64,000 bases of DNA from Archangium lipolyticum (GCF_024623785.1 NZ_JANKBZ010000002.1:744001-808000), one strand, 5' to 3'; numbered from the stretch's first letter, positions 53,301-61,970 are shown. The notes: generated by a model not told the origin, from the sequence alone. Made by a program: numbers and translations.

Positions 53301-53646
53301 GACCGGGGCCTTCATGCTGCTCTTCCTGGACCTCTCCCACGACGAGGCGAAGAAGCGCGGGATGCTGCGCACCGAGGGCGACCTGGAGGAGGCCATCATC
53401 CACGGTGCGGTGAAGCGCGTACGGCCCAAGGCGATGACGGTCCTGGCGGCGATGCTGGGCCTGCTCCCCATCATGTGGTCCACGGGAACGGGCGCGGACG
53501 TGATGAAGCGCATCGCTGCGCCCATGGTGGGCGGCCTGGCCACCAGCTTCCTGTTGGAACTGCTCGTCTACCCGGCGGTCTATTTCCTGTGGAAGCGCCG
53601 CGAGGTGGTGCCGGGTCCCGCGCTCCCGGCCCCGAGCACCCCGTAA
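50365..53646 (+). CDS. cusA: Heavy-metal RND efflux pump, CusA-like (Cu/Ag type)
   Basis: This 1093-residue proton-driven inner-membrane transporter is complete, with twelve helices and two large periplasmic loops. The proton-relay Asp is in LVDGAIVEVEN near 408. The Met residues that bind and relay Cu(I)/Ag(I) in CusA have counterparts: YMPS near 586, FTMMET near 635 and DMLSTG near 709. FGKAGRANTSTDPAP also matches the CusA motif, whereas zinc/cobalt pumps (CzcA) lack the Met trio. The metal class is therefore copper/silver by inference. It is the last gene of the TolC-CusB-CusA operon driven by a sigma-54-like promoter. It converges on the OsmC gene, 36 bases away. Confidence 0.96.
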   Translation: MLRAIIRFSAENKYLVIAATVVALVGAWWTMRNTPLDALPDLSDTQVIVYGRWDRSPDIVEDQVTYPITTALLGAPKVKAVRGFSDFGFSYVYVIFEDGTDMYWARTRVLEYLSKITPQLPQDVKVELGPDATSVGWVFQYALVDKSGKHRLDELRSYQDWFLRYAIQSVPGVSEVATVGGQVRQYQVTVNPNTLASYGLSLDAVVRAVRQGNNDVGGRLVEVAGREYMVRGRGYVKNVEDIEQLVLKAQGGTPVTIKDVASVTLGPELRRGVADLDGEGDVVGGIVVMRQGENALNVIERVKAKLEELKPSLPEGVEIVTTYDRSDLIERAINTVTYKLVEEILIVSLIILIFLWHVPSAIVPIVTIPVSVALAFIPMYALGLNANLMSLAGIAISIGVLVDGAIVEVENAYNKIHHWMKDGKKGDFHQVRLEALMEVGPGVFFSLLVIAVAFMPIFTLVDQEGRLFRPLAYSKNLAMAIAALLAITLDPAMRMLFARVEPFHFRPKFLAWAATQAFVGKYYSEERHPISRLMHRIYEGPCRFVLRHAKATLAVSAVLVATTIPLYLQLGSEFMPPLNEGTILYMPSAVEPGMSVTEAQRVLQVQDKLLMQFPEVERVFGKAGRANTSTDPAPFTMMETTVLLRPESQWREVPRWYSGWAPEWLKGMLRPFWRDRITQAELESKMNAALQLPGISNAWTMPIKGRLDMLSTGIRTPVGIKIMGADLATVERIARETEAAVARVEGTRSAFAERVAGGYFLDFVLKRGELARYGLSVDDANMMVMTAVGGDNQSTTVEGRERYGINVRYARDYREDLQALKRVLLPLPDGKGQIPMEAIADVVLAHGPSMIRNENGMLTGYVYVDFDTSKYDVGGFVDRAKEAVAASVKVPAGYSMTWSGQYENMLRVRERLQLVIPLTLVLIFGLLYMNTKSAFKAGLVMLAVPFSAIGAVWLLWALDYNISIAVWVGMIALMGLDAETGAFMLLFLDLSHDEAKKRGMLRTEGDLEEAIIHGAVKRVRPKAMTVLAAMLGLLPIMWSTGTGADVMKRIAAPMVGGLATSFLLELLVYPAVYFLWKRREVVPGPALPAPSTP

Positions 53647-53682
53647 CGCGTTCAACCCATCTGGGCGAGCTCCCGAGCGGCT

Positions 53683-54090
53683 TCAAACCGCCTCGAGGGG
53701 CTCCGTCACGATCTCGACGGTCGTCGTGGTCATCAACTTGTGGATGGGGCACTGAGCGACGGCGGCGTGGAGCTTCTGCTTCTCTTCCTGGGAGAGCGCG
53801 CCGTGGAACGCGAGCTTCACCCGGAGCGAGTAGGTGCCCTGCCGCTCGCGCGAGTCGTCGCGTTCGACGTGGACCTCGACGCGCTCCAGGGCCATGCCGT
53901 GCTTCTTCGCGTACCAGTGGGCCGTGAGCGTCTTGCAAGACGCCAGCGCGGCATCGAAGTATTCGTGGGGCCCCGGAGCGGAGTCCTGGCCGCCCAGAGG
54001 AGGGGAGACGTCGGCGTGGAAGGTGTGGGGGCCGACGTGGATGACCTGGCGGAACGCGCCGCTCTGCTCGGTCTGCGAATGGGTGGACAT
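53683..54090 (-). CDS. OsmC family protein
   Basis: A 135-residue OsmC/Ohr-fold protein, which reduces organic hydroperoxides or acts on small thiols. The two redox cysteines are present: [11 protein letters not shown] near residue 52 and QCPIHKLM near 113. The spacing and the [11 protein letters not shown] context fit the OsmC/YhfA branch. It is small, as usual, and dimeric in known members. The ATG at 54090 has an AGGAG site; the frame extends further but without similarity. It diverges from the pirin gene over 186 bases that contain an 18-bp palindrome. Oxidative or electrophile stress control is likely. Confidence 0.9.
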   Translation of the reverse strand: MSTHSQTEQSGAFRQVIHVGPHTFHADVSPPLGGQDSAPGPHEYFDAALASCKTLTAHWYAKKHGMALERVEVHVERDDSRERQGTYSLRVKLAFHGALSQEEKQKLHAAVAQCPIHKLMTTTTVEIVTEPLEAV

Positions 54091-54166
54091 GCGGTCTCCT
54101 GGGGTGGGTCCGGACGGGAATGTCCAGAACGTGTTCCCTTCATACACGGAAGGATGGGGAAGGCGT

Positions 54167-54184
54167 TGTTCCATCCATGGAACA
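54167..54184. promoter_or_regulatory. 18-bp palindrome in the OsmC/pirin divergent region
   Basis: TGTTCCAT-CC-ATGGAACA is an 8-bp perfect inverted repeat with a two-base centre. A shorter GAAC-GT-GTTC repeat at 54127-54136 shares the TTC/GAA half-site. It sits between the two divergent starts and is a likely operator for a dimeric redox or xenobiotic regulator. No regulator gene is adjacent. Confidence 0.6.
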
Positions 54185-54276
54185 GTCCTTCTTGTCCTCG
54201 GCCTCTAGTGAAGATCGGGGGGCACTGTCATGTTTGTTCCCGTCGACCTGTCCTGACCAGACGGAAGGAGCACCAC

Positions 54277-55203
54277 ATGAGCTGGGATGAAACGAACGAG
54301 ACACGCCTTCCCCCTGGGATGGAGACCCTGATCGTCACCCGCACCCGGGACCTGGGTGATGGATTCGAGGTGCGGCGGGCGCTGCCCTCGGCCCAGCGCC
54401 GGATGGTGGGGCCCTTCATCTTCCTCGACCAGATGGGGCCCACGGTGTTCCAGGCGGGTCATGGGCTCGACGTGCGGCCGCACCCCCACATCGGCCTGTC
54501 CACGGTCACCTACCTCTTCGATGGCGAAATCCTCCACCGCGACAGCCTGGGCATGGTGCAGCCCATCCGGCCCGGCGAGGTGAACTGGATGACCGCGGGG
54601 CGCGGCATCGTCCACTCCGAGCGCACGGCACCCGAGACGCGGGCCGCGGGCGGGCCCGTCTTCGGTCTGCAGGCCTGGGTGGCGCTGCCGAAGAAGTACG
54701 AGGAGACCGCGCCGGCCTTCGTCCACCATGCCTCCGCGACGATGCCCTTCCTGGAGGGCGAGGGCGTGCGGATGCACCTCATCGCGGGAGCGCTCTACGG
54801 GAAGCGCTCGCCGGTCGAGACGCTCTCGGACCTGTTCTACGCGGACGCGGCGCTGGAGGCGGGAGCGGGCCTGGTGATTCCGGCCGACCACGAGGAGCGC
54901 GCGCTCTACCTCGCCCAGGGCACGGTGGAGATCGACGGAATCGAGTTCAGCGCGGGCCAGCTCCTCGTGTTCCGTCCTGGGAGCGAGATCGCCCTCCAGG
55001 CCTCGGAGTCATCGCGGATGATGCTCCTCGGCGGCGAGCCGATGGATGGACCGCGCTACATCTTCTGGAACTTCGTCTCGAGCTCGAAGGAGCGGCTGGA
55101 GGAGGCGAAGGCGGACTGGAAGGCCGGGCGCTTCGCCCGGGTCCCGCAGGAGACGGAGTTCATCCCGCTGCCCGAGGAGCCGGCCCCCGTACGCTACCCG
55201 TAG
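54277..55203 (+). CDS. Pirin family protein
   Basis: This 308-residue bicupin of the pirin family is a metal-binding protein; some members oxidise flavonols or act as redox-sensitive regulators. The metal site is [17 protein letters not shown] near residues 67-84 (His, His) with GRGIVHSE near 110 and HRDS between. The second cupin spans about 180-260. The ATG at 54277 has a GGAAGGAG site eight bases upstream. The whole protein is conserved, so it is intact. It diverges from OsmC across the palindrome and converges on the HU-like gene. Joint regulation with OsmC is inferred from this arrangement. Confidence 0.92.
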   Translation: MSWDETNETRLPPGMETLIVTRTRDLGDGFEVRRALPSAQRRMVGPFIFLDQMGPTVFQAGHGLDVRPHPHIGLSTVTYLFDGEILHRDSLGMVQPIRPGEVNWMTAGRGIVHSERTAPETRAAGGPVFGLQAWVALPKKYEETAPAFVHHASATMPFLEGEGVRMHLIAGALYGKRSPVETLSDLFYADAALEAGAGLVIPADHEERALYLAQGTVEIDGIEFSAGQLLVFRPGSEIALQASESSRMMLLGGEPMDGPRYIFWNFVSSSKERLEEAKADWKAGRFARVPQETEFIPLPEEPAPVRYP

Positions 55204-55251
55204 GCCAGGACTCCCCTTGGTCCAGCCGCCGCGCCCCCCTCCCACGCTCTT

Positions 55252-55602
55252 CTAGAGCATGTCCTTGAGGGCCTTGAGCGGCTGGATCTTCACGACCTTG
55301 CGGGCCGGCTTGGCCTTGAACATGGTCTCCTGGCCGGTGAAGGGGTTGATGCCCTTGCGCGCCTTGGTGGCCGGCTTCTTCACCACCTTCATCTTCATCA
55401 GGCCGGGAACCACGAACTTGCCGGAGCCGCGGTTGCCCAGGCTCTTCTGGATCTGCCCGCTGAGCGCTTCGAACACGGAGCTGACCTGCTTCTTGCTCAG
55501 CCCGGTCTGCTCGGCGATGGACACCAGCAGCTCGGACTTGGTCGGGCCCCTGTCGGAGGCGGCGGCCTTCTTCGCGGTGGCGGTCTTGGTCTTCGTGGCC
55601 AT
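55252..55602 (-). CDS. HU-family DNA-binding protein with basic N- and C-terminal extensions
   Basis: A 116-residue nucleoid-type protein. The HU fold runs about 20-100, with SKKQVSSVFEALSGQIQKS as its helical part and GLMKMKVVKKPATKARKGIN as the arm region. It then departs from a standard HU with a Lys-rich end (KAKPARKVVKIQPLK). The N-terminus is also Lys/Ala-rich (KTKTATAKKAAA). The PGLMKM stretch replaces the usual beta-arm and is common in myxobacterial HU-like proteins. A perfect AGGAG site lies upstream of the ATG at 55602. It converges on the pirin gene. It probably coats or bends DNA; target preference is unknown. Confidence 0.88.
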   Translation of the reverse strand: MATKTKTATAKKAAASDRGPTKSELLVSIAEQTGLSKKQVSSVFEALSGQIQKSLGNRGSGKFVVPGLMKMKVVKKPATKARKGINPFTGQETMFKAKPARKVVKIQPLKALKDML

Positions 55603-55676
55603 CTGGATTCTCCTGTGGAAACGGCTGGGGGTAGTGGCTGGTGCCCGGGAAATCGGCGCCAGCGCGGTCTGCAATG

Positions 55677-55705
55677 CCCATAGTCGCTCAAATGTGAGTC
55701 GGCAA
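55677..55705 (-). promoter_or_regulatory. Candidate sigma-70-type promoter of the HU-like gene
   Basis: Read leftwards: TTGCCG (55705-55700), 17 bases, then TATGGG (55682-55677). Transcription would begin near 55670 and give a 68-base leader. The -35 matches four of six and the -10 three of six bases, so this is only plausible. Confidence 0.3.
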
Positions 55706-55790
55706 CGAGAGAAACGCTCACGGTTCACGCGGGCCGCTGGCGCCGTCGGCCCGGGACTTGCGAACAGCCCACCTATCGATGGGTGAACGC

Positions 55791-57266
55791 ATGGGACTTC
55801 GCGCAGGCGCAGTGGGGGCAGGACTCGCGGTTATTTCATTGCTCACGGTGGGTTGCGGTGACCGGCCCAGGACAGTCGACCCGAAGGCGAATCAGGAGCC
55901 CGGGGCGGAGGTGGGAACCGAAGTTCCCCCGGAGACGCCTCCTGTTCTCCCCGTGGATGCCGGCACTCCTCCGGATGGGGACGCGGGGACGGCGCCCGAT
56001 GCCGGCGAGCCGGGGGACGCGGGGACGCCCGATGCCGGCGAGCCGCCGGATGCGGGGCCGTGGCCAACGGACGCGGTGCTCGACTACACGCGGGCGTTCG
56101 GGGTCGGTAGACCGCGGAGCGTTGGGCTGGATGAGGGGCTGAACCTCTGGCTCCTCGACGGCGACCGCATCGGCGTGCTGCGTCCGGGAGATACGGTCCC
56201 GACGTGGACCACGGGGGTCGGTCAGGCGCGCCTGCCGTTCGGCCGGGATTCGCTCGCGATCGACTCGACGGTCATCTGCGGGGGGGAGGCCGGGCGCGCC
56301 TACGTGGGGTATCGCGCCGCCGAGATGAAGAAGGATCCGAGGATCCGGCAGCGCACGTACATCCCCTGGCCGGGCGAGGACTTCTACACGCCCGAGCGCT
56401 TCGCGGAGTACCAGAAGGGAGACCTGGATGCGGTCCGCCTCCAGTCCGATGGGAGCGTCGTGCTCGAGGAGCACATCTGGCGCACCACCGGCTCGTCGAA
56501 CGAGGGCAGGAAGATCGGCATCCACAACACGAACGACTTCCACTACGAGGAGGACCGGAGCGTCCTGAACTGCGCTCGCGTGACGCGCGGCCCGTATCGC
56601 GGCGACCTCTACATCACGACGAACCACGGGGTGACCCGCATCCAGGGGCTCACGTACAACAGCCATCGTCATCCGGGCTGGTACCTCATCACCACCGATG
56701 AGGATGGAAACGAGAGCGAGTCGCTCCAATGCCCGCCGATGTACGGGCTCGGCATCGCGCCGAACGGAGACGTCCTCGTCGCCAACGAGCAGATGCTCGG
56801 CGTGCTCGTCCCGAGCCCGAAGCTCGAGGAGTGGGATCGCGAGAAGACCTGGGAGGGCCCCACGCCCTGGAGATTCAAGGGCTTCAACGAGGTGCTCAAC
56901 GGCCAGGCGGCGGATGATTTCTGGCGTGCCTTCGAGCAGACCACCTCGGGCCGCTACTACCTGGGGAGCAAGGAGTTCGGTCTCTGGGCGATGACGCCAA
57001 AGTCCCGCTCGGCGGGGAACTGGTCGAAGCTCACCGGGCTGCCGGCGAAGGGGGTCCTGGCGCTCGCGGCGACGGACGATGGAGCGCTCTACATCGGCAC
57101 GGATGGCGCGGGCCTCTGGCGATTGGAGCCGGACGGCACCACGTTGGCCCGGGTGCCTCAGGTGTCCGGCCAGAGCGTCTTGCAGCTCGTCTACGAGCCC
57201 ACCGTGAAGCCGAGCATGCTACTCGTCCTCACCGACCAGGGATTGACCGTCCTCCGGGGACCGTAG
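55791..57266 (+). CDS. Lipoprotein with Asp-Ala-Gly repeat linker and propeller-like domain
   Basis: An exported lipoprotein of about 491 residues. The N-terminus MGLRAGAVGAGLAVISLLTVGC carries a lipobox (LTVGC). Residues about 45-90 form a flexible Pro/Asp/Ala/Gly linker with DAG repeats, common in myxobacterial surface proteins. The rest alternates beta-strand stretches with Asp/Gly turns (GLDEGLNLWLLDGDRIGVLR, LQSDGSVVLEEHIW, GIAPNGDVLVANEQ, AATDDGALYIGTDG, WRLEPDGTTLARV), fitting a seven-blade-like propeller of two-component-propeller or NHL type. No catalytic motif is seen. The ATG at 55791 has a GGTGA site; ATG 55779 is possible. A hairpin follows the stop. Function unknown. Confidence 0.75.
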   Translation: MGLRAGAVGAGLAVISLLTVGCGDRPRTVDPKANQEPGAEVGTEVPPETPPVLPVDAGTPPDGDAGTAPDAGEPGDAGTPDAGEPPDAGPWPTDAVLDYTRAFGVGRPRSVGLDEGLNLWLLDGDRIGVLRPGDTVPTWTTGVGQARLPFGRDSLAIDSTVICGGEAGRAYVGYRAAEMKKDPRIRQRTYIPWPGEDFYTPERFAEYQKGDLDAVRLQSDGSVVLEEHIWRTTGSSNEGRKIGIHNTNDFHYEEDRSVLNCARVTRGPYRGDLYITTNHGVTRIQGLTYNSHRHPGWYLITTDEDGNESESLQCPPMYGLGIAPNGDVLVANEQMLGVLVPSPKLEEWDREKTWEGPTPWRFKGFNEVLNGQAADDFWRAFEQTTSGRYYLGSKEFGLWAMTPKSRSAGNWSKLTGLPAKGVLALAATDDGALYIGTDGAGLWRLEPDGTTLARVPQVSGQSVLQLVYEPTVKPSMLLVLTDQGLTVLRGP

Positions 57267-57282
57267 GCCCGGGCAGACCCAG

Positions 57283-57305
57283 GCTGGCCCGTCTGGTGGG
57301 CCAGC
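57283..57305 (+). terminator. Hairpin after the DAG-repeat lipoprotein gene
   Basis: GCTGGCCC at 57283-57290 pairs perfectly with GGGCCAGC at 57298-57305 around a seven-base loop. It lies 16 bases after the stop and 20 bases before the PhyH start. No T-run follows. Confidence 0.5.
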
Positions 57306-57325
57306 GTGCTCCGGGGCCTGGGTAG

Positions 57326-58255
57326 ATGTCAGGGGTTGTAGTGCGCATGAGACACGACGGACAGGACCTTCAGGCTGCGATGGGGATGGCGAGGACTTCG
57401 GAGGAGGACCTCGAGAGTACCCCCAGGCAGGCGGCTCCCCAGCCGAAGTACGACACCGCGGCCATCATGGGCGGCATCTATGGGGACGGCATCATCGCCC
57501 TGAAGGGCGCCTTCGAGCGCGGTTGGGTACAGAAGGTGGGAGAGGACATCGATCTCCTGTTCCAGGAGGCCGTCAAGAGGCCGGGCGGTGCGCTCGGGCG
57601 AGGCCCCAATCGCTACTACGTGGAGATCCACCCGGAGCGGCTCCGTGGCTTCGTCGACCTCGTTACGCACCCGTGGGTGGTGGCGGTGTGCGAGTCGGTG
57701 CTCGGCCCCGACTACAAGATTGTCGAGCTTGGCTTCGACATTCCATTCGCTGGAGCCCAGAACCAGCCCTGGCACCGTGACTTCCCCTCCCCGGAGGAGA
57801 CGCTGAAGGGCCGGCGCCTGAACTCGCTGGCGTTCAACCTCACCACCGTCGACGTCACCGAGAACATGGGCCCCTTCGAGATCGCGCCCGGCACGCAGTG
57901 GGACTTCTCCCCCGAGTTCGAGCACGGGATGTTCCCGCCCCGGTCGTTCTATCCCCGGTATCTCGAGCGCGCCCAGCGCCGGATGCCGAAGATGGGCGAC
58001 ATCTCGGCGCGCTCCGCCCTGACGATCCACCGGGGCACGGCCAACCACTCGGACAAGCCCCGGCCGACCCTCGTGCTGGGCGTGGACGCGCCGGATGCCC
58101 GCAACGCGGAGCGGCACGACCTGCAGGTCAGCCGCCGGTACTTCGAGTCGTTGCCGGAGCAGGTGCGCCAGCACCTGATCTTCCGTGTGGTCGATGAGCT
58201 GGAGCCGATCGTCCAGGCTCACACCATCGAAGGACTGGTGAAGGCGGACGTCTGA
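57326..58255 (+). CDS. Phytanoyl-CoA dioxygenase (PhyH) family protein
   Basis: A protein of about 309 residues of the Fe(II)/2-oxoglutarate oxygenase type. The iron facial triad is His and Asp in WHRDFPSP near 148 and a distal His near 242 (TIHRGTANHSDKPRPTL), whose following Arg binds 2-oxoglutarate. The double-stranded beta-helix core runs about 120-260. Members hydroxylate lipids, amino acids or natural-product intermediates, and the substrate is not indicated here. The start is uncertain among ATGs at 57326, 57347 and 57380, none with a strong ribosome site. It ends ten bases before a convergent methyltransferase gene, and the two might serve one modification pathway. Confidence 0.87.
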   Translation: MSGVVVRMRHDGQDLQAAMGMARTSEEDLESTPRQAAPQPKYDTAAIMGGIYGDGIIALKGAFERGWVQKVGEDIDLLFQEAVKRPGGALGRGPNRYYVEIHPERLRGFVDLVTHPWVVAVCESVLGPDYKIVELGFDIPFAGAQNQPWHRDFPSPEETLKGRRLNSLAFNLTTVDVTENMGPFEIAPGTQWDFSPEFEHGMFPPRSFYPRYLERAQRRMPKMGDISARSALTIHRGTANHSDKPRPTLVLGVDAPDARNAERHDLQVSRRYFESLPEQVRQHLIFRVVDELEPIVQAHTIEGLVKADV

Positions 58256-58265
58256 GACTCCCCGG

Positions 58266-59147
58266 TCAGCCACTCTGGCTGGCCGTGGAATCCCAGGCTC
58301 CCCAGCGCCTGGTTCCATCCCGGACGCGCTCCAGGACCCAGACGCCGTAGGTGATCTTCCCGAGCAGTAGGAAGATGTTCCACTCGTCATAGGCGGAGAG
58401 GATGTCGAAAGCTTCCTGCCCCAGCCGCGCGGTCATTCGCGAGCGCGACCGGAGCATCTTGCCGAACCGGAGCGCGTGGCGCGCCATGTCGTCATCGAAC
58501 ACCTCCAGGAACGGCGAGCCCTCGTCCGTCGTCGTGCCATACTCGACGATGCGCAGCCCGGCGGCCTGGTAGGCGGCGGCCATCCGCTCCAGCGAGAGCG
58601 TGTCCAGGTTGATACCGAGGCGGTTCGTGACCCGCCGCGCCTCACGGGGCTCGAGCAGGTCCGTCCCCACGGCGCTGCAGTTCATCATCGAACCGCCCGG
58701 CTCGAGGACGCGGGCGCACTCCTCGAGCGCTCCTTCGATGTCCTCGACATGGTTGAACATGTCGAGGCACCAGACGAAGTCCACCGAGGCGTCTTCGAGG
58801 GGAATCTTCTCGATGGATCCCTTCCGGAGGATCACCCGCTGCCGCAGCGACTCCTTCCGGACCCGCTCCGCGGCGAGCTCCAGGTTCTGCTCGAGCGGGT
58901 CCACCCCGATGATGTCGCAGCCCAGGCGCTTTCCCAGCTCGACCAGCTGCTTCCCCTTGCCGCAGCCGACGTCAACGAGCCGTGAGCCAGCACCCATGCC
59001 CCGCCGTGCCGGAATCTCACCCAGGGATTCCGACACCGGGCGCCCGCCCGGTGACTCATCCAGGTATGCGTACTCCGACTTCTCGGCCGCGAGGAATGGC
59101 CAGAGGAAACGGTAGAACGCCTCGATTCGTTCTTTGCGGTCACTCAT
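58266..59147 (-). CDS. Class I SAM-dependent methyltransferase
   Basis: A 293-residue Rossmann-fold methyltransferase. The SAM loop LVDVGCGKGKQLVEL is near residue 57, the acidic residue that binds the ribose follows in IGVDPLEQN, and VWCLDMFNHVEDIEGALEEC is motif IV/V near 129. The N-terminal 55 residues form helices (ERIEAFYRFLWPFLAAEK) typical of O-methyltransferases with a lid. The ATG at 59147 was chosen over the longer frame because it opens the conserved helix. It converges on the PhyH gene. No polyketide or NRPS gene is nearby, so the substrate is open. Confidence 0.85.
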   Translation of the reverse strand: MSDRKERIEAFYRFLWPFLAAEKSEYAYLDESPGGRPVSESLGEIPARRGMGAGSRLVDVGCGKGKQLVELGKRLGCDIIGVDPLEQNLELAAERVRKESLRQRVILRKGSIEKIPLEDASVDFVWCLDMFNHVEDIEGALEECARVLEPGGSMMNCSAVGTDLLEPREARRVTNRLGINLDTLSLERMAAAYQAAGLRIVEYGTTTDEGSPFLEVFDDDMARHALRFGKMLRSRSRMTARLGQEAFDILSAYDEWNIFLLLGKITYGVWVLERVRDGTRRWGAWDSTASQSG

Positions 59148-59265
59148 GCACGGCCACTCTACCGGCCCGCGCGGAGGGTGGTGAGGTGGGGGCTCACCGT
59201 CCCGGATGTCCGCGCCACGCACCACGGCCGTTGACCCGTGCCTCTACCGCGCCGAGAGTCGCGGC

Positions 59266-60921
59266 ATGAAGCTGAGACCCATCACCGAAGTGGGCGCCGA
59301 GCTGGGCCTGTCCTCCGACCACGTGCTCCCCTGGGGTACCCACCGCGCCAAGGTGTCGCTGGACGCGCTCGCGAAGCAGGGCGGGAAGCAGGGCCGGCTC
59401 GTGCTCGTGTCCGCCATCACTCCCACGCCTCCGGGCGAGGGGAAGACGACCATGTCGGTGGCGCTGGCCATGGGGCTGCGCAAGCGCGGGCGCCGCGCGG
59501 TGGCCGCCCTGCGCGAGCCGTCGCTCGGTCCCGTCTTCGGCGTGAAGGGCGGTGGCACCGGCGGCGGGCAGGCCAGCCTGGAGCCCGCGGCCGACATCAA
59601 CCTGCACTTCACCGGGGACCTGCACGCGATTACCACCGCGAACAACCTGCTCGCGGCGCTGGTGGACAACGCCGTGTACTACGGCCAGCCGGTGGCCATC
59701 GACTCCACGCGCGTGCGCTGGCGGCGCGCCATGGACATGAACGACCGGTTCCTGCGCAACGTCATCGTCGGCCTCGGAGGCAAGGCGCACGGCGTGCCAC
59801 GCGAGGCCGCGTTCGACATCACCGCCGCCAGCGAGGTGATGGCCGTCCTCGCCCTGGCCGAGGGCCTGAAGGATCTGGAGGCGCGGCTGGGCCGCGTCGT
59901 CGTGGGCCATTCCCCGGACGGCGAGCCGGTGCGCGCGCGGGACGTGGACGCGGCGGCGGCCATGGTGGCGCTGCTCAAGGACGCGCTGATGCCCAACCTC
60001 GTGCAGACGCGCGAGGGCGGCCCGGCGCTGGTGCACGCGGGGCCCTTCGGCAACATCGCGCACGGGTGCAGCTCCGTGCTGGGCACGCGGATGGGGCTGG
60101 CATACGCGGACGAGGTGGTGACGGAGGCCGGCTTCGGCTTCGACCTGGGCGCGGAGAAGTTTCTCGACATCAAGTGCCGGAGCGCGGGGCTGTGGCCCCG
60201 GGGTGTGGTGCTGGTGGTGACGCTGCGCGCGCTGAAGCACCACGGCGGCGCGGCGGCCGAGCGCGTGGCGGAGCCGGACCGTGAGGCGCTCGTGCGCGGC
60301 TTCGAGCACCTGGAGAAGCACCTGGAGTCGGTGGCCGCCTTCGGCCTGCCGGCCGTGCTGTGCGTCAACCGCTTCCCGCAGGACACGGAGGCGGAGCTGG
60401 ACGAACTGCGCGCCTTCGGCAAGGCGCGTGGTGTGGAGCTGGCGGTGTGCGAGGGCTTCTCGCGCGGAGGAGACGGCTCGCTGGAGCTGGCGGACCGCGT
60501 GCTGGAGATGCTGGACCGCACGGACGCCGCGCCGCCGCGCCCGCGCTTCCTCTACGAGCTGTCGCAGTCTCCCGAGGAGAAGGTGCGCGCCATTGCCCGC
60601 ACCGTGTATGGCGCGGACGACGTGGTCTTCACCGCGGGGGCGCTGAAGGACCTGCGGACGGTGCGCGAGCTGGGCGGCGCGGAGCTGCCGGTGTGCATGG
60701 CGAAGACGCACCTGTCGCTCTCCGACGACCCGGCGAAGCTGGGACGGCCGCGCGGCTTCACGCTCACCGTGCGCGAGGTGCGCCTGTCCGCGGGCGCGGG
60801 CTTCATGGTGGCGCTCACCGGCGACATCCTCACCATGCCCGGCCTGCCTCGCGAGCCGGCCGCACGCCGCGTCACCGTCCACGATGACGGCAGCGTCACC
60901 GGACTGATGCAGGGCGAATGA
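59266..60921 (+). CDS. fhs: Formate--tetrahydrofolate ligase
   Basis: The 551-residue ATP-dependent ligase joins formate to tetrahydrofolate, giving 10-formyl-THF for purines and fMet. The ATP loop TPTPPGEGKTT lies near residues 53-63. GGGTGGGQASLEPAADINLH, the substrate segment, is near 96-115, and KAHGVPREAAFDITAASEVM near 169. The length is normal for the family. The ATG at 59266 opens the conserved KLRPITEVGAELGL; the frame extends 20 codons further. No other folate gene is adjacent; the next gene starts 29 bases after the stop, on the same strand. Confidence 0.96.
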   Translation: MKLRPITEVGAELGLSSDHVLPWGTHRAKVSLDALAKQGGKQGRLVLVSAITPTPPGEGKTTMSVALAMGLRKRGRRAVAALREPSLGPVFGVKGGGTGGGQASLEPAADINLHFTGDLHAITTANNLLAALVDNAVYYGQPVAIDSTRVRWRRAMDMNDRFLRNVIVGLGGKAHGVPREAAFDITAASEVMAVLALAEGLKDLEARLGRVVVGHSPDGEPVRARDVDAAAAMVALLKDALMPNLVQTREGGPALVHAGPFGNIAHGCSSVLGTRMGLAYADEVVTEAGFGFDLGAEKFLDIKCRSAGLWPRGVVLVVTLRALKHHGGAAAERVAEPDREALVRGFEHLEKHLESVAAFGLPAVLCVNRFPQDTEAELDELRAFGKARGVELAVCEGFSRGGDGSLELADRVLEMLDRTDAAPPRPRFLYELSQSPEEKVRAIARTVYGADDVVFTAGALKDLRTVRELGGAELPVCMAKTHLSLSDDPAKLGRPRGFTLTVREVRLSAGAGFMVALTGDILTMPGLPREPAARRVTVHDDGSVTGLMQGE

Positions 60922-60950
60922 CATTGAAGACCTCGGGAGGGAAGTCAGCC

Positions 60951-61970
60951 ATGAAGCCACAGCTCGCGGGAGCCGTCGTCCTCGTGTCACTGGTCACCAC
61001 GGCTTGCGCCGGTCCGGGCGCCGCCGGCCGGACACCCACTTCTTCGGAGGTGGCCTCCGACTCCACGGAGAAGGCGCTGTCAGCCACCGAGGCGCGTGAG
61101 ACGCTCCGCGCCGCCGATGCCACGATGGCCGAGACCATGTCTCGCAAGGGGTCCGCGGAGGGCATCGCCTCGGCCGCCACCGGGGATGCCTTGCTGTTGC
61201 TGGATGAGCACTACACGCTGCGCGGCGCCGAGGCCATCCGCGCGCGGCTCACCGCCGAGCCGCTGGAGCGAGATGGGGCCATCGGCGCCGAGGCCCTGGT
61301 CTGGGACGTGAGCGCCGACGGGCGGATGGGGTACACGGTGGGGCAGGTGCTGCTCGATTCCACCGGCGGCACGGCGGGGGCCTCGGGTGCATCTCCCGCG
61401 CTGAAGCCCGGCAAGAGATACCAGCGCTACCTCGCGGTGTGGACGCGCACGCCCGACGGGCCGTGGCGGCTCGCGGCCGCCGTGTACGGCCGTGCTCGCG
61501 GTCCGCTGTCCGTGCCGCCCTCGTTCTCGGTGACCTCCGTCAGTGCGGCACCGGCCATGCCAGCGTCCCCCTCCGACGTGCTCGCCGAAGCCTTCGCCGC
61601 CGATTCCGCCTTCTCCGAGCAGTCCACGCGCGAGGGCATGGGCAAGGCCTTCATCGACTGGGCCGCGCCCAATGCCATCATCCCCGGCGGCCCCAGCGGC
61701 TTCTTCGGCCGCGAGGCCATCGTGCGGAACTACGCGCCCCTCACCCGCGACAAGGTGGAGCTGCGCTGGGAACCCAGGCTCGGCGGCGGCGCCAGCTCGG
61801 GCGACATGGCCTATACCGTGGGCCGTGCCGTCTCCGTCTCGCCCGGTCCGGATGGCAATCCCGACACCCGGTACGTGAAGTACCTCTCCGTCTGGCGCCG
61901 ACAGCCGGATGGACAGTGGCGCTACGTCGCTGATAGCGGAAACGGGAACCCGGGCCCGGATGGACCCTGA
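60951..61970 (+). CDS. Lipoprotein with two SnoaL/NTF2-like domains
   Basis: An exported lipoprotein of about 339 residues. The N-terminus MKPQLAGAVVLVSLVTTAC has a lipobox (VTTAC). A first SnoaL/DUF4440-like domain covers about 55-185 (MAETMSRKGSAEGIASAATG ... WDVSADGRMGYTVGQVLL ... YLAVWTRTPDGPWRLAAAVY) and a second about 210-335 with the same W-x-x-QPDGQWRYV ending, so the protein is an internal duplication. These folds bind small hydrophobic ligands or are catalytic, but no active-site set is evident. The ATG has a GGGAGG site. It starts 29 bases after fhs and may share its transcript. Function unknown. Confidence 0.78.
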   Translation: MKPQLAGAVVLVSLVTTACAGPGAAGRTPTSSEVASDSTEKALSATEARETLRAADATMAETMSRKGSAEGIASAATGDALLLLDEHYTLRGAEAIRARLTAEPLERDGAIGAEALVWDVSADGRMGYTVGQVLLDSTGGTAGASGASPALKPGKRYQRYLAVWTRTPDGPWRLAAAVYGRARGPLSVPPSFSVTSVSAAPAMPASPSDVLAEAFAADSAFSEQSTREGMGKAFIDWAAPNAIIPGGPSGFFGREAIVRNYAPLTRDKVELRWEPRLGGGASSGDMAYTVGRAVSVSPGPDGNPDTRYVKYLSVWRRQPDGQWRYVADSGNGNPGPDGP

